From assembly GCA_016192435.1 (NCBI GenBank), contig JACPUD010000069.1:1-64000 (forward strand): 64,000 bases of DNA. The letters are read 5' to 3'. Every line of letters begins with the position of its first letter. Position 1 is the stretch's first letter. Positions 58,274-64,000 of the stretch are shown here, piece by piece. The DNA is from Rhodocyclales bacterium (lineage in GTDB: Bacteria > Pseudomonadota > Gammaproteobacteria > Burkholderiales > Rhodocyclaceae). A model generated the notes under the pieces. The model ran no database searches, had not been told where the DNA came from, and saw nothing but the letters and a program-made list of their open reading frames with translations. The translations under genes were made by a program, and so were the position numbers.

Positions 58274-60346
58274 ATGTCCATCCGCGCTCGCTTGGCCATC
58301 GGCTTCGCGCTCCTGCTCGGACTGCTGTTCGCGGTCGCGGCCTTGCCGCTGCAGCGACTGGAGGCTTTGACCGCCAGAACCGCGGACATTGTCGACCGTC
58401 AGGCGCGGCTGGCGATCCTGTCGCAGCGCGCCAACCAGCACGCCCAGGCCGCGGCGATCGGCCTGCTCAACCTGATGCAGACCGGCGAGCGCGCAGCGCG
58501 CGTGCCGCTCTATGCCGCGATGGATGCCGACATCGCGGCGGCCGACATGGCCGTCGCCGATATTGAAATGGCGCTGCTGAATCCGGCGACGCGCGCCAAC
58601 ATCGAGCGCATCGCCGATCTGCGCCAGCGCTACGGCGATTTGTTCCAGCAAACCGTGGAGCTGATCGAGATCGAAGGCGCAGCGGCCGCGCGCCGGCATT
58701 TCGAGGACCGGACGCAGAAGGTCCTGAATACCCTGCTGTTCGAAACCCAGGCGCTGGAGACCCGATTGCTGGAAACCATGCAGGCCGAACTGGAGCAGCT
58801 CGGGGCAGCGGCGCTGCATGCGCGGCGGCTGGTGATCTTCCTTGCCGCCGGCGCCCTCGTCGCCGGCATCGCCATGGCCTGGACGATTGCGCGCAGCATC
58901 GTGGTGCCGGTGCGCGAAGCCGTGGCGGTCGCCGAACGCATCGCCGGCGGCGACTACCTAACCGCAGTCGCGAACGGCAGGCGCGACGAGGTCGGCGCCC
59001 TGCTCGCTTCGCTCGCCACCATGCGCGACAGCATTGCCAGCCGCGAGGAAAGGATCTCGCGCCTGGCCTATGTCGATCCGCTCACCGGCCTGCCCAACCG
59101 CACGCGCTTTCTGGAAATTCTCGGCATGCCGCCGGCCGGCAGCCGGGGCGCGCTGGTGATGCTGGGCATCGACCGCTTCGCGCCGATCAACAACGCGCTG
59201 GGCCATGCGGTCGGGGACCGCCTGCTGTGCCAGATCGCCGCGCGGCTGTGCGAAGTCCAGGGCAAGGGCTGCACGCTCGCCCGCCTCTGGGGCGACGAGT
59301 TCGCCTTGCTGCTGGCGGATGTCGACTGCACCGCCGCCGCGCGCCATGCCGAACGGATACTGGCGGCGCTGCGCGCACCGATGATGGTCGATGGCCAGCG
59401 TCTCGACATCGATGCCAGCCTCGGCATCGTCATGTATCCGCGCGATGGCGACGACGGAGCCACGCTGATGCGGCGCGCGCAGCGGGCGATGGCCCTGGCC
59501 AAGCGACGGCGCGCGGGCTATGGCTTCGGCGACGGTGACGAAGGCGAACCCGCCCACGAGGAGCTGTCCCTGATCGGCGAGATGCGCGAGGCGCTGGCGC
59601 GCGGCGATTTCCTGCTGCACTACCAGCCCAAGCTGGATTTGGCCGGGCAGCGCATCGCCGGCGCCGAAGCCTTGCTGCGCTGGCGGCATCCGGAACAGGG
59701 AATGATTGCGCCGGGACGCTTTATTCCCTTTGCCGAACAGACCGGCTTCATCCGCGAGATCACGCCCTGGGTGCTGGCGCGGGTGATCGCGGACGCCGCG
59801 CAGTGGCGGCGGGACGGCATCGCGGTGGTCGTTTCGGCCAATCTTTCCGCGCTCGATTTGCTGAATCGCGATCTCGTCGGCCTGGTGCGCCGCCTGCTCG
59901 ACGAGTCCTCGCTGCCGGCCGACCGGCTCTGCCTGGAAATCACCGAGAGCGCGCTGATGGACGAGCCGGAACTGGCCCTGCAACACCTGAACGAGCTGGC
60001 GGCGCTCGGCGTCAAACTGTCGATCGACGACTACGGATCGGGCCAGGCATCGCTGGCCTACGTCAAGACCCTGCCGGTGCATGAACTGAAAATCGACCGC
60101 GCCTTCGTCGATGGCGTGGATACCGATGCGAAGAACGCCGCGATCGTGCGCTCGACCCTGCTGCTGTGCCGCGAACTCGGCCTGACGGTCGTTGCCGAGG
60201 GCGCGGAAACGCCGGCGGAACTGGCCTGGCTGGCAGACAATGACTGCGACCTGGTACAGGGCTACGTCGTGGCGCGACCGCTGCCGCTGGACGACTTCCT
60301 GGCCTGGATCGAAGCGGTCGCCCCCGATCCCGCCGTGTTAGCGTAA
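58274..60346 (+). CDS. membrane GGDEF-EAL protein with degenerate GGDEF motif
   Basis: A 690-residue membrane protein: helix 1 (about 7-27), a helical periplasmic region, helix 2 (about 184-206), HAMP, GGDEF (about 260-420) and EAL (about 435-680). The GGDEF motif is WGDEF (residues 339-343), so cyclase activity is doubtful, though a GTP-sensing role is possible. The EAL part keeps AEALLRW, SANLSAL, EITESALM, DDYGSGQ and LKIDRAFV, so cyclic di-GMP hydrolysis is likely. Confidence 0.9.
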   Translation: MSIRARLAIGFALLLGLLFAVAALPLQRLEALTARTADIVDRQARLAILSQRANQHAQAAAIGLLNLMQTGERAARVPLYAAMDADIAAADMAVADIEMALLNPATRANIERIADLRQRYGDLFQQTVELIEIEGAAAARRHFEDRTQKVLNTLLFETQALETRLLETMQAELEQLGAAALHARRLVIFLAAGALVAGIAMAWTIARSIVVPVREAVAVAERIAGGDYLTAVANGRRDEVGALLASLATMRDSIASREERISRLAYVDPLTGLPNRTRFLEILGMPPAGSRGALVMLGIDRFAPINNALGHAVGDRLLCQIAARLCEVQGKGCTLARLWGDEFALLLADVDCTAAARHAERILAALRAPMMVDGQRLDIDASLGIVMYPRDGDDGATLMRRAQRAMALAKRRRAGYGFGDGDEGEPAHEELSLIGEMREALARGDFLLHYQPKLDLAGQRIAGAEALLRWRHPEQGMIAPGRFIPFAEQTGFIREITPWVLARVIADAAQWRRDGIAVVVSANLSALDLLNRDLVGLVRRLLDESSLPADRLCLEITESALMDEPELALQHLNELAALGVKLSIDDYGSGQASLAYVKTLPVHELKIDRAFVDGVDTDAKNAAIVRSTLLLCRELGLTVVAEGAETPAELAWLADNDCDLVQGYVVARPLPLDDFLAWIEAVAPDPAVLA

Positions 60347-60412
60347 CGCCTGGCTCCGGGCGCCGATCATGCCTCTACGCGGCGCCCGCGGCGCGCATTC
60401 CTGGAGACTCAT

Positions 60413-62557
60413 TTGTCACTACGCAAACTGTTGGTCCTGGTCGCCGTTGCCGTCGTCGTGGGTCTCTATTTCGCCCTCGATCTCGGCCGCCATTTCAGCC
60501 TCGATGCGCTGAAGGCACAGCAGGCGGCGATCGAAAGCTATCGCCAGGCCGACCCCTGGCTGGCCGCCGGGATTTTCTTCATCGTGTATGTGGCGGTGAC
60601 GGCCCTGTCCCTGCCCGGCGCGGCGGCGATGACCCTGGTCGGCGGCGCCGTGTTCGGCCTGCTGGGGGGCACAGTGCTGGTCTCCTTCGCCTCCAGCATC
60701 GGCGCCACACTGGCTTTCCTCGCCGCGCGCTTCGTGCTGCGCGACTGGGTGCAGGAGCGCTTCGGCGAGCGCCTGCGCACGATCAACCGGGGCGTCGAAC
60801 AGGACGGCGGCTTTTATCTGTTCACGCTGCGCCTGGTGCCGGCCTTCCCTTTCTTCATGATCAACCTGCTGATGGGCCTGACGCCGATCCGCACCACGAC
60901 CTTCTACTGGGTCAGCCAGGTCGGCATGCTGGCCGGCACCGTGGTCTATGTGAATGCGGGCACCCAGCTTGCCGGTCTCGAATCGCTGTCCGGAATCGTC
61001 TCGCCCGGCCTGCTGGCCTCCTTCGCCCTGCTCGGCATCTTTCCGCTGCTGGCGAAGAAGCTGCTCGAGACGGTCAAGGCGCGCCAGGTCTATGCACGCT
61101 GGACCAGGCCGCCACGCTTCGAGCGCAACCTGATCGTCATCGGCGGCGGCAGCGCCGGCCTGGTCACGGCCTACATCGCCGCCGCGGTGAAGGCCAAGGT
61201 CACCCTGATCGAACGGGACAAGCTCGGCGGCGACTGCCTCAACACCGGCTGCGTGCCGTCCAAGGCGCTGCTCCGCTCGGCGAAGTTCCTCTCCCATGTT
61301 TCGCGCGCAAATGAGTTCGGTTGCCGCAGCGCCAGCGTCAACTTTTCATTCGGCGAGGCCATGGAGCGGGTGCAGCGCATCATTCGCCAGGTCGAACCGC
61401 ACGATTCGGCCGAGCGCTACCGCGGCCTCGGCGTCGATGTGGTCGCAGGCGCGGCCCGGATCGTCTCGCCCTGGGAAGTCGAAGTCACGCGCGAGGACGG
61501 CAGCAAACAGCGGCTGAGCACGCGCAGCATCGTCATCGCCGCCGGGGCGCGGCCCTTCGTGCCGCCGATTCCGGGCATCGAGGAAGTCGGCTATCTGACT
61601 TCCGACACGGTCTGGGCCCTGCGCGAGCTGCCGCGCCGCCTGGTGGTGCTGGGCGGCGGGCCGATCGGCTGCGAGCTGACGCAGGCCTTCGCCCGCTTCG
61701 GCAGCCAGGTCACGCAAGTGGAAATGCTGCCGCGCCTGATGCTGCGCGAAGATGTGGAGGTCTCGGCGCTGGTCGCCGCGCGCTTCCGCGCCGAGGGCAT
61801 AGACGTACTGCTGAAGCACCAGGCCAAACAGTTCGTCATCGACAACGGCGAGAAGATCCTGATCGCCGAACATGAGGGCGGCGACCTGCGGATTCCCTTC
61901 GATGCCGTGCTGGTTGCGGTGGGCCGCGTCGCCAACCTCAAGGGTTACGGCCTCGAAGACATCGGCGTCACCGCCGGCCGCACCGTCGACACCAACGATT
62001 TCCTGCAAACCAATTACCCCAACATCTACGCCGCGGGCGACGTCGCCGGCCCCTACCAATTCACCCATACCGCCGCGCACCAGGCCTGGTATGCCGCCGT
62101 CAATGCGCTGTTCGATCCCTTCAGGAAGTTCAAGGCCGACTACTCGGTGATTCCCTGGGCCACCTTCGTCGAACCCGAGGTGGCGCGCGTCGGACTCAAC
62201 GAACTGGAGGCGAAGGAGAAAGGCATCGCGTTTGAAGTCAGCCGCTACGACATCGACGAGCTCGACCGGGCGATTGCCGACGGCGAGGCGCACGGCTTCG
62301 TCAAGGTGCTGACGGTGCCGGGCAAGGACCGGATACTCGGCGTGACCATCGTCGGCGAGCATGCCGCCGACCTGATCGCCGAATACGTGCTGGCGATGAA
62401 GCACGGCATCGGGCTCAACCGGATCCTCGGCACCATCCACATCTACCCGACCCTGGCCGAGGCCAACAAGTATGTCGCCGGGGTCTGGAAAAAGGCCCAT
62501 GCGCCGCAGCGCTTGCTGGCCTGGGTCGAACGCTTTCATTCCTGGCGGCGCGGCTAG
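60413..62557 (+). CDS. TVP38/TMEM64 membrane domain fused to a disulfide-reductase-like flavoprotein
   Basis: A 714-residue protein starting at TTG 60413 after GGAGACTCAT. Residues 1-220 are a TVP38/TMEM64 (SNARE-associated, VTT) membrane domain with several helices (ALSLPGAAAMTLVGGAVFGL). From about 235 it is a pyridine nucleotide-disulfide oxidoreductase: FAD motif IVIGGGSAGLVTAYIAA, redox cysteines LGGDCLNTGCVPSKAL, a second Rossmann motif and a dimerisation domain with an HIYPTLAEA ending. Such a fusion is seen in some bacteria near arsenic genes. It lies 1 bp before the glycosyltransferase fusion. The substrate is not known. Confidence 0.9.
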   Translation: MSLRKLLVLVAVAVVVGLYFALDLGRHFSLDALKAQQAAIESYRQADPWLAAGIFFIVYVAVTALSLPGAAAMTLVGGAVFGLLGGTVLVSFASSIGATLAFLAARFVLRDWVQERFGERLRTINRGVEQDGGFYLFTLRLVPAFPFFMINLLMGLTPIRTTTFYWVSQVGMLAGTVVYVNAGTQLAGLESLSGIVSPGLLASFALLGIFPLLAKKLLETVKARQVYARWTRPPRFERNLIVIGGGSAGLVTAYIAAAVKAKVTLIERDKLGGDCLNTGCVPSKALLRSAKFLSHVSRANEFGCRSASVNFSFGEAMERVQRIIRQVEPHDSAERYRGLGVDVVAGAARIVSPWEVEVTREDGSKQRLSTRSIVIAAGARPFVPPIPGIEEVGYLTSDTVWALRELPRRLVVLGGGPIGCELTQAFARFGSQVTQVEMLPRLMLREDVEVSALVAARFRAEGIDVLLKHQAKQFVIDNGEKILIAEHEGGDLRIPFDAVLVAVGRVANLKGYGLEDIGVTAGRTVDTNDFLQTNYPNIYAAGDVAGPYQFTHTAAHQAWYAAVNALFDPFRKFKADYSVIPWATFVEPEVARVGLNELEAKEKGIAFEVSRYDIDELDRAIADGEAHGFVKVLTVPGKDRILGVTIVGEHAADLIAEYVLAMKHGIGLNRILGTIHIYPTLAEANKYVAGVWKKAHAPQRLLAWVERFHSWRRG
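61322..61346 (-). repeat. dispersed 25-bp repeat, copy 14 (variant), inside the reductase fusion gene
   Basis: The minus strand reads AAAAGTTGACGCTGGCG then CTGCGGCA. On the coding strand it encodes CRSASVNF in the flavoprotein domain. It differs from the consensus at three or four bases and may be fortuitous. Confidence 0.4.
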
Positions 62558-63904
62558 ATGCAGCGGCCGGAGCTTTCCATCATCATGCCGGTGCTCGACG
62601 AAGCGCCGCAGATCGTGGCCCGCCTGCGGGCGCTGCAACCTTTGCGCGCAGCAGGCGCGGAACTCGTCGTGGCCGATGGCGGCAGCAACGACGGCACGGC
62701 GCAACTGGCCGCGCCGCTGGCCGACCGGGTGCTGATCGCGCGGCGCGGCCGCGCCGCGCAGATGAATGCCGGCGCCGCCGCCAGCCGGGGCCGGACCCTG
62801 CTGTTCCTGCATGCCGACACCACGCTGCCGGCGGCGGCCCTGCCGGCGCTGCACGCCGCGGTCGTTGGCGGCGCGTCGTGGGGGCGCTTCGACGTGCACA
62901 TAGCCGGGCGCCATCCGCTGCTGCGCGTCGTCGAACGCATGATGAACTGGCGTTCGCGCCTGACCGGCATCGCCACCGGCGACCAGGCGATATTCGTGCG
63001 GCGCGAGGTCTTCGAAAGTCTCGGCGGCTACCCCGAACTGCCGCTGATGGAAGACATCGCGCTGTGCGCCGCGCTCAAGCGGCAGGCTGCGCCGGCCTGC
63101 CTGCGCGCAACCGTCACCACCTCGGCGCGGCGCTGGGAACAGCACGGCGTGCTGCGCACCATCCTGCTGATGTGGCGGCTGCGCGCGGCCTGGTTTCTCG
63201 GCGCCGACCCCGCGCGCCTGGCGCGCCGCTATGGCTACCGGCCGCATGCCGCCGGCGCGGAATCCGCGCCGATCGGGATCGCCGTGATGGCCAAGGCGCC
63301 GCTTGCCGGCTACAGCAAGACGCGCCTGATCCCGGCCCTGGGCGCCCAGGCCGCGGCGCGCCTGCAGCGCCGGCTGACCCTGCGCACCCTGGCCACGGCG
63401 CACGCCGCCGGCATCGGCCCGATCACGCTGTGGTGCGCCCCCGATGCGCGCCAGCGCTTTTTCTGCGCCCTGCAGCGGCGCTGCGGCGTCGAACTGCGCG
63501 TGCAGCCCGAGCTCGATCTCGGCGCGCGCATGGCGCAGATCTTCGAGGCCAACGGCGAACGGCCGCTGCTGCTGATCGGCACCGACTGTCCGGCCCTGAC
63601 TCCCGCACACCTCGCGCAGGCGGCGCAGGCGCTGCGCGACGGCGCCGATGCCGCCTTCATCACCACCGAGGACGGCGGCTATTTCCTGGTCGGCCTGCAA
63701 AGGCCGCAGCCCGAACTGTTCGCCGGCATAGCCTGGAGCACCGAGCGCGTCATGGCGCAGACCCGCAGCCGTTTGTCGCAACTGAATCTGCGCTGGCAGG
63801 AGACGGCCAGGCTGTGGGACGTCGATCGCGCCGAGGATGTGGCGCGCTGGCAGGCGCTGCAGCAGGCCGAAGCCGGCCGGCCCGCGATCGGTGCCGGGGC
63901 ATGA
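62557..63904 (+). CDS. fused arsenosugar glycosyltransferase pair (TIGR04283 + TIGR04282 types)
   Basis: A 448-residue fusion. Residues 1-225 form a GT2 glycosyltransferase (LSIIMPVLDEA, VVADGGSNDGT, LLFLHADTTLP), like the TIGR04283 family. Residues about 235-440 are a second nucleotidyl/glycosyl transferase (IAVMAKAPLAGYSKTRL, LLLIGTDCPALTPAHLAQA, EDGGYFLVGL), like TIGR04282. Both are named for arsenosugar biosynthesis and are usually separate genes. The start overlaps the last base of the preceding gene; the next start overlaps this stop (ATGA). One operon with the TVP38-reductase fusion. Confidence 0.9.
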
Positions 63905-64000
63905 GGCGCCTGCTGCTGGTCGGCGGCGGCCATGCCCATGTGCATGTGCTGGCGGCGCTTGCCGCAAGTCGGCTGGCCGCAACGGAAGTGGTGCTGCTGT
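63901..64000 (+). CDS. FAD-dependent oxidoreductase, 3' end outside window
   Basis: The first 33 codons of a gene that runs off the window: RRLLLVGGGHAHVHVLAALA. This is the N-terminus of NDH-2-like or SelD-N-like FAD proteins (GGGHAHVHVL). Its ATG overlaps the stop of the glycosyltransferase fusion, so it belongs to that operon. Confidence 0.75.
   Translation, partial: MRRLLLVGGGHAHVHVLAALAASRLAATEVVLL

Overview
The window is a high-GC chromosomal segment with densely packed genes, most likely from a betaproteobacterium. Rhodocyclales or Sterolibacteriaceae-like lineages are the best guess, from the aor-type tungsten aldehyde oxidoreductase operon, a DUF1631 gene, a DUF2917/MocR pair and arsenosugar genes. 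That placement is inference; there is no rRNA or marker gene to confirm it. I see no tRNA, rRNA, CRISPR array, prophage or intact insertion sequence.

Layout. 0-2.7 kb: a partial 5'-nucleotidase, two Phd/PIN toxin-antitoxin pairs and a 126-bp stray copy of the nucleotidase gene. 2.7-13.5 kb: housekeeping and signalling genes (adk, an EamA exporter, DUF1631, DUF2917 divergent from a MocR regulator, a secreted metallo-beta-lactamase-fold protein, a cyclase-hemerythrin fusion with a ferritin-like neighbour, pyruvate kinase). 13.7-38 kb: heme A synthase, then an alcohol/aldehyde oxidation island. The island holds a tungsten aldehyde oxidoreductase operon (aorABCD plus a cytochrome c), a PedF-like diheme cytochrome with a XoxJ-like binding protein, an AcoR-type sigma-54 activator, a DUF1097 membrane protein, a TonB receptor/YceI/YVTN operon, a PQQ alcohol dehydrogenase with the lanthanide-type Asp pair, a receptor closely resembling the PQQ importer PqqU/YncD, a two-component system, tonB and a NosR-like flavin/iron-sulfur membrane protein. 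38-50 kb: DUF4126, the arsenosugar radical-SAM gene arsS, a haloacid dehalogenase, and a sn-glycerol-3-phosphate module (a GlpC-like iron-sulfur protein, glpA, glpB, ugpBAEC). 50-64 kb: a J-like coiled-coil protein, a diguanylate cyclase with a heme-c motif in its sensor, an ECF sigma/zinc anti-sigma/CWC operon divergent from msrB-msrA, arsM, a decayed stretch (phosphate permease, vapBC, AraC/AhpD junction), a GGDEF-EAL protein, a TVP38-disulfide reductase fusion and a fused arsenosugar glycosyltransferase.

How the parts fit. Five sequences of the sigma-54 -24/-12 type (GG-N10-GC) sit before aorA, the pedF-like gene, the PQQ dehydrogenase, the DUF1097 gene and the NosR-like gene, with one sigma-54 activator in the middle. 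I infer a single regulon for oxidising an alcohol to its aldehyde in the periplasm (PQQ enzyme, cytochrome c) and the aldehyde to the acid in the cytoplasm (tungsten enzyme). Cofactor supply would come through a TonB-dependent PQQ receptor, because no pqqABCDE genes are present here. A second shared motif (core ATGATTTTCATGA) precedes both TonB-dependent receptors and tonB.

A separate signal is a dispersed repeat of about 25 bp with 14 recognised copies. Several copies sit just after stop codons and four lie inside coding sequences, including the linkers of TonB and of the sigma-54 activator.
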